From NCBI GenBank assembly GCA_037176725.1, contig JAZBRS010000060.1:58866001-58930000 (forward strand): DNA of 64,000 nt. Direction: 5' to 3'. Below the pieces are notes generated by a model that was not told where the DNA came from, made no database searches, and worked only from the letters and a program-made list of their open reading frames with translations. Positions 27,400 through 40,213 of this stretch are shown in pieces (within the stretch, counting starts at the first letter, position 1; each line of letters begins with the position of its first letter). The stretch is from Posidonia oceanica. Its lineage: Eukaryota; Streptophyta; Magnoliopsida; Alismatales; Posidoniaceae. Made by a program: the position numbers and the translations under genes.

Positions 27400-29650
27400 T
27401 CTGGTCGATAAGTTTGAAACTTATCACTTTTCTTTTCCTTTGTGGTTGATAGATCCGAAACCTATCCTTCCGGTCGATAAGTCCGAAACTTATCACCTTT
27501 CTTTTCCATTGCGGTCGATTGGTCCGAAACCTATCCTTCCGGTCGTTAAGTCCGAAACTTATCACTTTTCTTTTCCTTTGCGGACAATAGGTCCGAGACT
27601 TGTCCATCCGTTCGATAAGTACGAAACTTATCACTTTTCTTTCCATTTGCGGTGGATAGGTCGGAAACCTATCCACCCGATCCAAAGCCTATACTTCTGG
27701 TCGATAAGTTCGAAACTTATCACTTTTCTTTCCTTTGCGGTCGATTGGTCCGAAACCTAACCATCCGGTCGATAAGTCCAAAACTTATCACTAGCCATTT
27801 CCTTTGCGGTCGATTGGTCCGAAACCTATCCTTCCAGTCGATAACTCCGAAACTTATCACTTTTCTTTTCCATTGTGGTCGATCGATTCGAAACCTAACC
27901 TTCCGGTCGATAAGTCCTAAACTTGTCACAATTCTTTTCCTTTGCGGTGGATAGGTCCGAAACCTATCCCACCGGTCCAAATGTCCGAAACTTATCACTT
28001 TTCATTCCTTTACGGTCGATAGGTTCGAAACCTTCCCCTCCGGTCGATAAGTTCGAAGCATATCACTTTTCTTTTCCTTTGCGGTCGATAGGTCCGAAAC
28101 CTATCCTTCCCGTCGATAAGACCGAAACTAATTACTTAACTTTTCCTTTGCGGTCGATAGGTTCGAAACATATCCTTCCCGTCGAAAAGTCTGAAACTTA
28201 TAACTTTTCTTTCGTTTGCGGTCGATAGCCTCTGAAACCTATCCATCTGGTCAATAAGTCCGAAACGTATCACTTTTCTTTTTCATTACGGTAAATAGGT
28301 CCGAAACCTATCCTTCCAGTCGATAAGTCTGAAACTTATCACTTTTCTTTTCCTTTGCGGTTGATAGGCCCGAAACCTATCTTTCTGATCGATTAGTCCG
28401 AAACTTATCACTTTTCTTTTCCTTTGCAGTCGATAGGTCCGAAACCTATCCATTCGGCCTTTAAGTCCGAAACTAATGACTTTTCATTACCTTTCCGGTC
28501 GATTGGTCCAAAGCCTACACTTCCGGTCGATAAGTCCAAAATATATCACTTTTCTTTCCTTTGCGGTCGATAGGTCCGAAACCAAACCTTCCAGTCGATA
28601 AGTCCAAAACTTATCACTAACGTTTTCCTTTGCGGTCGATATGTCCGAAACATATCCATCCAGTCGATAACTCCGAAACTTATCACTTTTCTTTTCCTGT
28701 GCGGTTGATAGATCCGAAACCTAGCCTTCCGGTCGATAAGTCCGAAACTTATCACTTTTCTTTACCGTTGCGGTCGATAGGTTGGAAACCTATCCTCCCA
28801 GTCGATAAGTCCGAAACTTATCACTTTTCATTTCCTATGCGGTCGATAGGTCCAAAACCTATCCTTCCAATCGATAAGTCCGAAACTTATTACTATTCAA
28901 TTCCTTCGCGGTCGATAGGTCCGAATCCAATCCTTCCTGTCGATAAGTACGAAACTTATCACTTTTCTTTTCCTTTGCGGTCGATAAGTCCGAAACCTAT
29001 CCGTCCGGTCGATAAGTCCGAAACTTATCACTTTTCTTTTCCTTTGCGGTTGATAGGTCCGAAACCTATCCTTCTGGTCGATAAGTCCGAAACATATCAC
29101 TTTTCTTGTCCTTCGCGGTCGATAGGTCCCAATCCTATCCTTCCAGTCGATAAGTACAAACTTATCACAATTCTTTTCTTTTGCGGTCGATTGGTCCGAA
29201 ACCTATCTTTCCGGTCGCTAAGTCCGAAACTTATCACTTTTCTTTTCCATTACTGTCGATAGGTTTCGGTCGATAAGTTTGAAACTTATCACTTTCCTTT
29301 TCCTTTGCTTTCGATCGGTCCGAAACCTATCCTCCCTGTCGATAAGTCCTAAACTTATCACTTTTCATTTCCTTTGCGTTCTATAGGCCTAAAACCTTTC
29401 CTTCTGGTCGATAAGTCTAAAACTTATCACTTTTCATTTCCTTTGCAATCAATAGGTCCCAAACTAATCCTTTTGGTCGACAAGTCCGAAACTTATCACT
29501 ATTCTTTTCATTCGCGGTCGATAGGTCAGAAACCTATCCATCGGGTTGATAAGTCCGAAACTTATCACTTTGCTTTACCTTTGCGATCGATAGGTCCGAA
29601 ACTTATCCATCCGGTCGATAAGACCGAAACATATCACTTTTCTTTTCCTT
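27400..29650 (+). repeat. Satellite block shared with 54.3-56.7 kb and 58.0-60.4 kb
   Basis: This is collinear with 54,296-56,7xx at an offset of about 26,896 and with 57,964-60,350 at about 30,564 (later about 30,702). It shares rare private markers with both. One is a two-base insertion that disrupts a dyad (GATAGCCTCTGAAACC at 28,224, 55,120 and 58,788). Another is a 14-bp deletion in the short half (29,258, also at 25,698, 56,291 and 59,960). At about 29,650 the match to macro-copy 2 stops. Confidence 0.8.
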
Positions 29651-32600
29651 CTCATCGAAAAGACTGAAACTAATCACTTTTTTTTTCCTTTGCGGTCGAT
29701 AGGTCCGAAACATATCCATCCCGTCGAAAAGTCTGAAACTTATCCTTCCGGTCGAAAGGTCCGAAACCTATCCTTTCGGTCGATAACTACGAAACTTATC
29801 ACTTTTCTTTTTCTTTGCTTTAAATAAGTCTGAAACCTATCCTGCCGGTCGATAAGTCCGAAACTTATCACTTTTCATTTCCTTTGCGGTCGATAGGTCC
29901 AAAACTTGTCCATCCGGTCGATAAGTCTGATACTTATCACATTTCATTCTTTTTCGGTCGGAAGGTCTGAAACCAATCCTTCCGGGCGATAAGTCCGAAA
30001 CTTATCACTTTTATTTTCCTTTGCAGTCGATAGGTCCGTAACCTGTCCATCTGGTCGATAGGTCTGAAACTTACCACTTTACTTTTCCATTGCAGTCGAT
30101 AGGTTCGAAACCAATCCTTCCGGTCGATAAATCCGAAACATATCACTTTTCTTTTCCATTGCGGTCGATAGGTCGGCAACCTATCCCTCCGGTCGATAAG
30201 TCCAAAACTTACCACTTTTATTTTCCTTTGCGGTCGATAGGACCGAAACCAATCCATCCGATCGATAAGTTTGAGATTTGTCACTTTTCTTTTCCTTTGC
30301 GGTTGATAGGTCCGAAACCTATCCTTCCGGTCGTTAAGTCCGAAACTTATCACTTCTCTTTTCCTTTGCGGTCGATAGGCCTGAAACCTAACCTTCCGGT
30401 CGATAAATCCGAAACTTATCACTTTTATTTTCCTTTGTGGTCGATAGGTCCGAAACCTATCCTACCGGTCGATAAGTCTGAAACATATCACTTTTCTTTT
30501 CCTTTACGGTCGATAAGTCCGAAACCTACCCTCCCGGTCGATAAGTCTTAAGCTTATCAATTTTCATTTCCTTTGCCATCGATAGGCCCGAAACCTATCC
30601 TTCCGATTGATAAGTCTGAAACTTATCACTTTTCATTTCCTTCGTGGTTGATATGTCCGAAACCTATCCTTCTGGTTGATAAGTCCGAGACTTTTCACTT
30701 TTCTTTTCCATCGCGGTCGATAGGTCCGAATCCTAACCTTCTGGTCGGAAAGTCCGAAACATATCACTTTTCTTTTCTTTTGCAGTCGATAGGTCCGAAA
30801 CCTATCTTTTCGGTCCATAAGTCCGAAACTTATCACTATTCTTTTCCTTTGTTGTCGATAGGTCCAAAACCTATCCTTCCGATTGATAAGTCCGAAACTT
30901 ATCACTTTTCTTTTCCTTTGCAGTCGATAGTTCCGAAACCTATCCACCCGGTCGATAAGTCCTAAACTTGCCACTTTTCATTTCCTTTGCGTTCTATAGG
31001 CTCGAAACCTATGTTTTCGGTCAATAAGTCTGAAACTTATCACTTTTCATTTCCTTAGCAGTCAATAGGTCCGAAACCAATCCTTCCGGTCGACAAGTCC
31101 GAAACTTACCACTTTTCTTTTCCTTCACGGTCGATAGGTCAGAAACCTACCCTTCTGGTCGATATGTCCGAAACTTATCACTTTTCATTTCCTTTGTGGT
31201 CGATTGATCCGAACCTATCCTTCCCGTCGATAAGTCCGAAAATTATCACTTTTCTTTTCCTTTGCGGTCGAAACGTCCCAAACCCATCCTTCCAAACGAT
31301 AAGTCTGAAACTTAACACTTTTCTTTCCTTTGCAGTCGAAAGGTCCGAAACCTATCCATCCGGTCGATAAGTCCGAAACTTATCACTTTTCTTTTCCTTT
31401 GCAGTCGATAGGTCCGAAACCTATCCTTTCGGTCATTAAGTGCGAAACTAATCACTTTCATTACCTTTGTGGTTGATCTATCCGAAACCTATCCTTCCGG
31501 TCGATATGTTCGAAACTTATCACTTTTCTATTCCTTTGCGATCGATAGGTCCGAAACCTATCCTTCCAATCGATATGTCCGAAACTTATCACTTTTCTTT
31601 TCCATTGCGGTCGATAGGTCTGAAACTGATCCTTCTGGTCGATCAGTCCGAAGCTTATCACTTTTCCTTTCCTTTGTGGTTGATAGGTCCGAAACCTATC
31701 CTTCTGGTCGATAAGTCCGAAATTTATCACTTTCCTTTTCCATTGCGGTCGATAGGTCCGAATCCTACCCTTCCGGTCATTAGGTCCGAAACTTATCACT
31801 TTACTTTTCCTTTGCGAACGTTTGGTCCGAAACCTATCCTTCCGTTCGATGAGTCTAAACTTATCACTTTTCTTTTCCTTTGCGGTCGATAGGTCGGAAA
31901 CCTATCGTCCTGCTCGATAAGTCTGAAACTTATCACTTTTCATTTCCATTGCGGTCGATAGGTCCAAACCCTATCCATCCAGTCGATAAGAATGAAACTT
32001 ATCACTTTTCATTTCCTATGCGGTCGATAGGTCCGAAACCTATCCTTCTGGTCGATAAGTTCGAAAGTTATCACTTTTCCTTTCAATAGCTGTCGGTAGG
32101 TCCAAAACCTATCCTTCCGATCGATAATTTTGAAACTCATCACTTTTCTTTTCCATTGCGATCAATAGGTCCGAAACCTGTCCTTCCGGTCGATAAGTCC
32201 GAAACATATCACTTTTCATTTCCTTAGCGGTCGAAAGGTCCGAAACCTATCCTTCCAGTCGGTAAGTCCAAAACTTATCACTTTTTCTTTCCTTTGCAGT
32301 CGATTGGTCCGAAACCAATCCTTCCTATCGATAAGTCCAAAACTTATCACTTTTCTTTTCCTTTGCGGTAGTTAGGTCCGAAACCTATCCTTGCCGTCGA
32401 TAAGCCCGAAACTAATCACTTTTTTTTTCTTTGCTGTTGAAAGGTCCGAAACCTATCCTTCCTATCGATAAGTCTGAAACTTATCACGTTTCTTTTCCTT
32501 TGCGATCGATATGTCAGAAACTTATCACTTGTCTTTTCCATAGCGGTCGATAGGTCAGAAACCTATCCTTCCAGTCGAATTGTCTGAAACTTATAACTTT

Positions 32601-35600
32601 TCCTTTTCCTTGCGGTCGATAGGTCGGAAACCTATCCTTAGCGGTCGATTGGTCCAAAGCGTATACTTCCAGTCGACATGTTCGAAACTTTTCACTTTTC
32701 TTTCCTTTGCGGTCGATGGGTCTGAAACCTAACCTTCCAGTTGATAAGTCCAAAACTTATCACTATCCATTTCCTTTGCGGTCGATATGTCCGAAACCTA
32801 TCCATCTAGTCGATAACTCCGAAACTTATCACTTTTCTTTTCCTATGCGATCAATAGATCCGAAACCTAACCTTCCGGTCGATAAGTCCGAAACTTATCA
32901 GTTTTCTTTACCTTTGCGGTCGATAGGTCAGAAACCTATCCTCCCGGTCGATAAGTCCGAAACTTATCACTTTTCATTTCCTTTGCGGTCGATAGGTCGA
33001 AAACCTATCCTTCCACTCGATAAATCCAAAACGTATCACTATTCAATTCCTTCGCGGTCGATATTTCCGAAACCAATCCTTCCAGTCCAAAAGTCCGAAA
33101 CTTATCACTTCACTTTTCCTTTGCTGTCGATAGGTCCGAAACTTGTCCTTCCAGTCGATATGTCTGAAACTTATCACTTTTCTGTTCCTTTGCGGTCGAT
33201 GGGTTCGAAACCTATCCTCCCGGTCGATAAGTCCTAAACTTATCAATTTTCATTTCCTTTGCCTTCGATAGGCCCAAAACCTATCCGACCGATCGATATG
33301 TCTGAAACTTATCTCTTTTCATTTCCTTTGCGGTTGATAGGTCCGAAACGAATCCATCTGGTCGATAAGTCCGAAACATATCACTTTTCTTTTCCTTCGC
33401 GATAGATAGGTCCGAATCCTATCCTTCCGGTCGATAAGTCCAAACTTATCACAATTCTTTTCTTTTGCGGTCGATACGTCCAAAACCTATCTTTCTGATC
33501 GATAAGTCCGAAACATATCACTTTTCTTTTCCATTGCTGTTGACAGGTCCGAAACCTATCCTTTCGGTCGATAAGTCTGAAACTTATCACTTTTCTTTTC
33601 CTTTGAAGTCGATCGGTCCGAAACCAATCCTCCCGGTCGATAAGTCCTAAACTTATCACTTTTCATTTCCATTGCGTTCTAGAGGCCTGAAACCTATCCT
33701 TCCGGTTGATAAGTCTGAAACTTATCACTTTTCATTACCTTTGCGGTCAATAAGTCCGAAACTAATCCATTCGGTCGACAAGTCCGAAACTTATCACTTT
33801 TCTTTTCCTTCGCGGTTGATAGGTTGGAAACCTATCCATCGAGTCAAAAAGTCTGAAACTTATCACTTTGCTTTTCCTTTGCGGTTGATAGGTCTGAAAC
33901 GTATCCGTCCGGTCGATAGGACCGAAACTTATCACTTTCCTTTTCCAATGCGGTGGGTAGGTCTGAAACCTATCCTTCTGGTCGATAAGTCTGAAACTTA
34001 TCTCTTTTCTTTTCCTTTGCGGTCGATCGGTCCGAAACCTATCCTTCCAGTCGATAAGTCAGAAACATATCACTTTTCTTTTCCATTGCGGTCGATATGT
34101 CTGAAACTTATCACTTTTTTTTTCCTATGCGGTCGATAGGTCCGAAACCTATCCTTCCGGTCGATAAGTCTGAAACATATCACTTTTCATTTCCTTTGCG
34201 GTCGATAGATCCAAAACCTATCCTTCCAATCGATTAGTCCGAAACTTATCACTTTCCATTTCCATTATGGTCGATAGGTCCGAAACCTATCCATGCGGTC
34301 CTTAAGTCCGAAACTTATCACTTTTCTTTTCCATTGCGGTCGATTGGTCCGAAACCTATCCTTCCAGTCAATAATTCTAAAACATTTCACTTTTCTTCTC
34401 CTTTGCGGTCGATAGGTCCAAAACTTGTCCTTCCGGTCGATAAGTCCGAAACTTATCACTTTTCTTTTCCTTTGCGGTCGATCGGTAAGAAACCTAACCT
34501 TCCGATCAATAAGTCCGAAACTTATCACTTTTCTTTTCCATTGCGGTCGATAGGTCCGAAACCTATTATTCCGGTCGATAAGTCCGTAGCTTATCACTTT
34601 TCTTTTCCTTTGCTGTCGATATGTCCGAAACCTATCCTACCGGTCGATAACTCCGAAACTTATCACTTTTCTCATAATTTGCGGCCGATAGGTCCAAAAC
34701 CTATCCTCCCAGTCGATAAGTCCAAACCTTTTCAATTTTCATTTCCTTTCTCTTCGATAGGCCCGAAACCTATCCTTCTGGTCGATAAGTCTGAAACTTA
34801 TCACATTTCATTTCCTTTGCGGTTGGTAGGTCCGAAACATATCCTTCTGGTCGATAAGTCCGAAATTTATCACTTTTCTATTCCATCGTGGTCGATAGGT
34901 CCGAATCCTATCTTTCCGGTCGATAAGTCCGAAACTTATCACTTTTCTTTTCTTTTGCGGTCGATAGGTCCGAAACCTATCCTTTCGGTCGATAAGTCCG
35001 AAACTTACCACTTTTCTTTTCCTTTGCAGTCGATAGTCCGAAACAAATCCTCCCGGTCGATAAGTCCTAAACATATCACTTTTCATTTCCTTTGCGTTCT
35101 ATAGGCTCGAAACCTCTGCTTCCGGTCGATAAGTATGAAACTTATCACTTTTCAATTCCTTCACGGTCTTTAGGTCCGAAACCATTCCTTCTGGTTGACA
35201 TGCTCGAAAGTTTTCTCTTTTCTTTTCCTTTGCGGTCGATAGGTCAGAACCCTATCCTTCTGGTCGATAAGTCCGAATCTTATCACTTTTCTTTTCCTTT
35301 GCGGTCGATAGGTCCGAAATCTATCCTTTCGGTCGATAAGTCCGAAACATATCACTTTTCTTTTCCTTTGCGGTCGATAGGTCCGAAACCAATCCTTCCG
35401 ATCGATAAGTCCGAAACTTACCACTTTTCTTTCCTTTGCGGTCGATAGGTCTGAAACCTATCCATTCGGTCGATAAGCCCGAAATTTATCACTTTTCTTT
35501 TCCTTTGCGGTCGATATGTCTGAAACCTATCTTTCCAGTCCAAAAGTCCGAAACTTATCACTTTACTTTTCCTATGCTGTCGATAAGTCTGAAACCTATC

Positions 35601-36771
35601 CTTCCAGTCGATATGTCCGAAACCTATCACTTTTCTTTTCCCTTGTGGTCGATTGGTCCAAAACCTATCCTTCCGGTCGATAAGTCCTAAACTTATCAAT
35701 TTTCAATTCGTTCACCTTCGATAGGCCCGAAACCTATCCGACCAGTCAATATGTCAGAAACTTATCACTTTTCTTTTCCGTTGTGGTTGATCGGTCCAAA
35801 ACCTATCCTTCTGGTCGATAAGTCCAAAACTTATCACCTTTCTTATCCATTGCGGTCGATAGGTCCGAAACCAATCCTTCCGGTCGTTAAGTCCGAAACT
35901 TATCACTTTTCTTTTCCTTTGCGGACGAAAGGTCAGAAACCTATCCATCCGTTCAATAAGTCTGAAACTTATCACTTTTCCATTCCTTTGCGGTCGATAG
36001 GTCGGAAACCTATCCTCCCGGTCGATAAGTCCGAAACTTATCACTTTTCATTTCCTTTGCGGTCGATAGGTCCAAAACCTATCGTTCCAAGCGATAAGTC
36101 CGAAACTTATCACTTTCCATTTCCGTTGCGATTGATAGGTCCGGAACCTATGCTTCCGGTCCATAAGTCCGAAACTTATCACTTTTCTTCTCCTTTGTGG
36201 TCGATATGTCCGAAAGCAATCCTTCGGATCGATAAGTCCGAAACTTATCAATTTTGTTTTCCCTTGCGGTCGACAGGTCCGTAACCAGTCCATCCTATCG
36301 ATAAGTCTGAAGCTTATCACTTTTCTTCTCCTTTGCGGTCGATAGGACCGAAACCTATCCTTCCGGTCTATAAGTCCGAAACTTATCACTTTTCTTTTCC
36401 TTTGCGGTCGATTGGTCTGAAACCTATCCTTATGGTCGATAAGTTCGAAACTTATCACTTTTCTTTTCTGTTGCGGTCGATAGGTCCGAAACCTATCCTT
36501 CCGGTCGATAAGTCCGAGACTTATCACTTTTCTTTTCCTTTACTGTCGATAGGTCCGAAACCTATCCTTCCAGTTGATAAGTCTGAAACTTATCACTTTT
36601 CTTTTCCATTGCGGTCGATATGTCCGAAACATATCACTTTTCTTTTCCTATGCGGTCGATAGGTCTGAAACCTATCCTTCCAGTCGATAAGTCCGAAACT
36701 TATCACTTTTCTTATCCTTTGCGGTCGATAGGTCAGAAACCTATCCTTCCGGTCCAAAGCCATTACTTCCG

Positions 36772-38492
36772 GTCGATAAGTCCGAAACTTATCACTTTTC
36801 TTTCCTTTGCGGTCGATTGGTCCGAAACCTAACCTTCCGGTCGATAGGACCAAAACTTATCACTATCCATTTCCTTTGCGGTCGATAGGTCCGAAACCTA
36901 TCCTTCCAGTCGATAACTCCGAAACTTATCACTTTTCTTTTCCATCGCGGTCGATCGATCCGAAACCTAACCTTCCGGTCGATAAGTCCGAAACTTATCA
37001 CTTTTCTTTTCCTTTGCTGTCGATAGGTCCGAAAACTATACCTCCGTTCCATAAGTCCGAAACTTATCACTTTTCTTTCCTTTACGGTCAAAAGGTTCGA
37101 AAACTTCCCTTCCGGTCGATAAGTTCGAAACTTATCACTTTTCTTTTCCTTCGCGGTCGATAGGTCCGATACCTTTCCTTCCCGTCGATAAGACCGAAGC
37201 TAATCACTTTACTTTTCCATTGTGGTCGATAGGTTCGAAACAAATCCTTCCCGTCGAAAAGTCAGAAACAGATAACGTTTCTTTCCTATGTGGTCGATAG
37301 GTCCGAAACCTATCCTTCCGGTCGATAAGTGCGAAACTTATCACTTTTCTTTTTCTTTACGATTAATAGGTCCGAAACCTATCCATCCGATCGATAAGTC
37401 CGAAACTTATCACTTATCTTTTCCTTTGCGGTTGATAGGTCCGAAACCTATCCTTCCGGTCGATAAGTCCGAAACTTATCACTTTTCTTTTCCTTTGCGG
37501 TCGATAGGTCCGAAACCATTCCTTTCGGTCTTTAAGTCCGAAACTAATCACTTTTCATTACCTTTCCGGTCGATAGGTACGAAACCTATCCTTCCGGTCG
37601 ATAAGTTCGAAACATATCACTTTTCTTTTCCTTTGCGATCGATAGGTCCGAAACCTATTCTTCCAATCGATATGTGCGAAACTTATCACATTTCTATTCC
37701 TTTGCGATCGATAGGTCCGAAACCTTTGGTTCGGGTCGATAAGTCTGAAACTTTTCACTTTAATTTTCCTTTGTGGTTGATAGGTCCAAAACCTATCCTT
37801 CTGGTCGATAAGTCCGAAGCTTATCACCTTTCTTTTCAAGAGCGGTCGGTAGGTCCGAAACCTAGCCTTCCGGTCGTTAAGTCCGAAACTTATTACTTTT
37901 CTTTTCCTTTGTGGTCGATAGGTCCAAAACCTATCCTTTCGTTCGATAAGTCTGAAACTTATCACTTTCTTTTCCTTTGCGGTCGATAGGTCGGAAACCT
38001 ATCCTCCCGGTCGATAAGTCCGAAACATATCACTTTTCATTTCCTTTGCGGTCGATAGGTCGAAAACCTATCCTTCCTATCGATAAGTCTGAAACTTTTT
38101 ACTTTCCATTTCCTTTGCGGGCGATAGGTCTGAAACCAATCCTTTCGGTCCACAAGTCCGAAACTTATCACTTCTCTTTTCCTTTGCTGTCGATCGGTCC
38201 GAAACCTACCCTTCTGATCGATATGTTCGAAACTTGTCTCTTTTCTTTTCCCTTGCAGTCGATAGGTTCGAAACCTGTCCTTCTTGTTGATAAGTCAGAA
38301 ACTTATCACTTTCCTTTTCCTTTACGGTCGATAGGTCCGAATCCTATCCTTCCGGTTGATAAGTCTGAAACGTATCACTTTTCAATTCCTTTGCGGTCGA
38401 TAGGTCCGAAACCTATCCTTCTTGTCGATTAGTTCGAAACTTATCACTTTTCTTTTCCGTTGAGATCGATAGGTCCGAAACCAATCCGTCCA
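36772..38492 (+). repeat. Recent 1,721-bp tandem segmental duplication, left copy
   Basis: About 25 satellite units are repeated immediately downstream at an offset of 1,721 bp (for example 36,807 with 38,528, 37,288 with 39,009, 37,977 with 39,698). The two copies differ at only a few scattered bases: a 118-codon stretch translates with one difference and a 233-codon stretch with about eight. That is far fewer differences than between macro-copies. The breakpoints fall inside a shared stretch of ordinary satellite unit (GTCGATAAGTCCGAAAC and its T-rich tail), as expected for unequal crossing-over. Macro-copy 1 has only one version, at 5.1-6.8 kb. Edges are placed to within about 30 bp. Confidence 0.88.
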
Positions 38493-40213
38493 GTCGATAA
38501 GTCCGAAACTTATCACTTTTCTTTCCTTTGCGGTCGATTGGTCCGAAACCTAACCTTCCGGTCGATAGGACCAAAACTTATCACTATCCATTTCCTTTGC
38601 GGTCGATAGGTCCGAAACCTATCCTTCCAGTCGATAACTCCGAAACTTATCACTTTTCTTTTCCATCGCGGTCGATCGATCCGAAACCTAACCTTCTGGT
38701 CGATAAGTCCGAAACTTATCACTTTTCTTTTCCTTTGCTGTCGATAGGTCCGAAAACTATACCTCCGTTCCATAAGTCCGAAACTTATCACTTTTCTTTC
38801 CTTTACGGTCAAAAGGTTCGAAAACTTCCCTTCCGGTCGATAAGTTCGAAACTTATCACTTTTCTTTTCCTTCGCGGTCGATAGGTCCGATACCTTTCCT
38901 TCCCGTCGATAAGACCGAAGCTAATCACTTTACTTTTCCATTGTGGTCGATAGGTTCGAAACAAATCCTTCCCGTCGAAAAGTCAGAAACAGATAACGTT
39001 TCTTTCCTATGTGGTCGATAGGTCCGAAACCTATCCTTCCGGTCGATAAGTGCGAAACTTATCACTTTTCTTTTTCTTTACGATTAATAGGTCCGAAACC
39101 TATCCATCCGATCGATAAGTCCGAAACTTATCACTTATCTTTTCCTTTGCGGTTGATAGGTCCGAAACCTATCCTTCCGGTCGATAAGTCCGAAACTTAT
39201 CACTTTTCTTTTCCTTTGCGGTCGATAGGTCCGAAACCATTCCTTTCGGTCTTTAAGTCCGAAACTAATCACTTTTCATTACCTTTCCGGTCGATAGGTC
39301 CGAAACCTATCCTTCCGGTCGATAAGTTCGAAACATATCACTTTTCTTTTCCTTTGCGATCGATAGGTCCGAAACCTATTCTTCCAATCGATATGTGCGA
39401 AACTTATCACATTTCTATTCCTTTGCCATCGATAGGTCCGAAACCTATGGTTCGGGTCGATAAGTCTGAAACTTATCACTTTAATTTTCCTTTGTGGTTG
39501 ATAGGTCCAAAACCTATCCTTCTGGTCGATAAGTCCGAAGCTTATCACCTTTCTTTTCAAGAGCGGTCGGTAGGTTCGAAACCTAGCCTTCCGGTCGTTA
39601 AGTCCGAAACTTATTACTTTTCTTTTCCTTTGTGGTCGACAGGTCCAAAACCTATCCTTTCGTTCGATAAGTCTGAAACTTATCACTTTCTTTTCCTTTG
39701 CGGTCGATAGGTCGGAAACCTATCCTCCCGGTCGATAAGTCCGAAACATATCACTTTTCATTTCCTTTGCGGTCGATAGGTCGAAAACCTATCCTTCCTA
39801 TCGATAAGTCTGAAACTTTTCACTTTCCATTTCCTTTGCGGGCGATAGGTCTGAAACCAATCCTTTCGGTCCACAAGTCCGAAACTTATCACTTCTCTTT
39901 TCCTTTGCTGTCGATCGGTCCGAAACCTACCCTTCCGATCGATATGTCCGAAACTTGTCTCTTTTCTTTTCCCTTGCAGTCGATAGGTTCGAAACCTGTC
40001 CTTCTTGTTGATAAGTCAGAAACTTATCACTTTCCTTTTCCTTTACGGTCGATAGGTCCGAATCCTATCCTTCCGGTTGATAAGTCTGAAACTTATCACT
40101 TTTCAATTCCTTTGCGGTCGATAGGTCCGAAACCTATCCTTCTTGTCGATTAGTTCGAAACTTATCACTTTTCTTTTCCGTTGAGATCGATAGGTCCGAA
40201 ACCAATCCGTCCA
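38493..40213 (+). repeat. Recent 1,721-bp tandem segmental duplication, right copy
   Basis: This is the direct tandem copy of 36,772-38,492, in the same orientation with no spacer. It ends in the same local sequence (GAGATCGATAGG, then ACCAATCCGTCCAGTCG) that closes the left copy at about 38,490. After it the array resumes collinearity with macro-copy 1 at about 6,750. An assembly collapse or expansion could also create such a feature. Scattered single-base differences between the two copies argue that both are real. Confidence 0.86.

Larger units (their letters stand above)
1..31178 (+). repeat. Macro-repeat copy 1 of the satellite array (~31 kb)
   Basis: The sequence at position 1 (a variant unit followed by an unusual half containing CGAAACGTCCC) reappears at 31,179 with the same succession of variant units. 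The two blocks stay collinear for about 20 kb, with offsets of 31.2 to 33.5 kb that shift only at discrete indels. Relative to copy 2 this copy lacks about 525 bp near 3,128 and two units near 16,000. It carries seven extra units near 8.6-9.1 kb and extra internal duplications at 20.4-27.3 kb. The stretch from about 29,650 to 31,178 has no counterpart in copy 2 before the array is interrupted. The boundary is set by where the repeat restarts, so the true edge of the duplicated block may lie outside the window. Confidence 0.85.
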
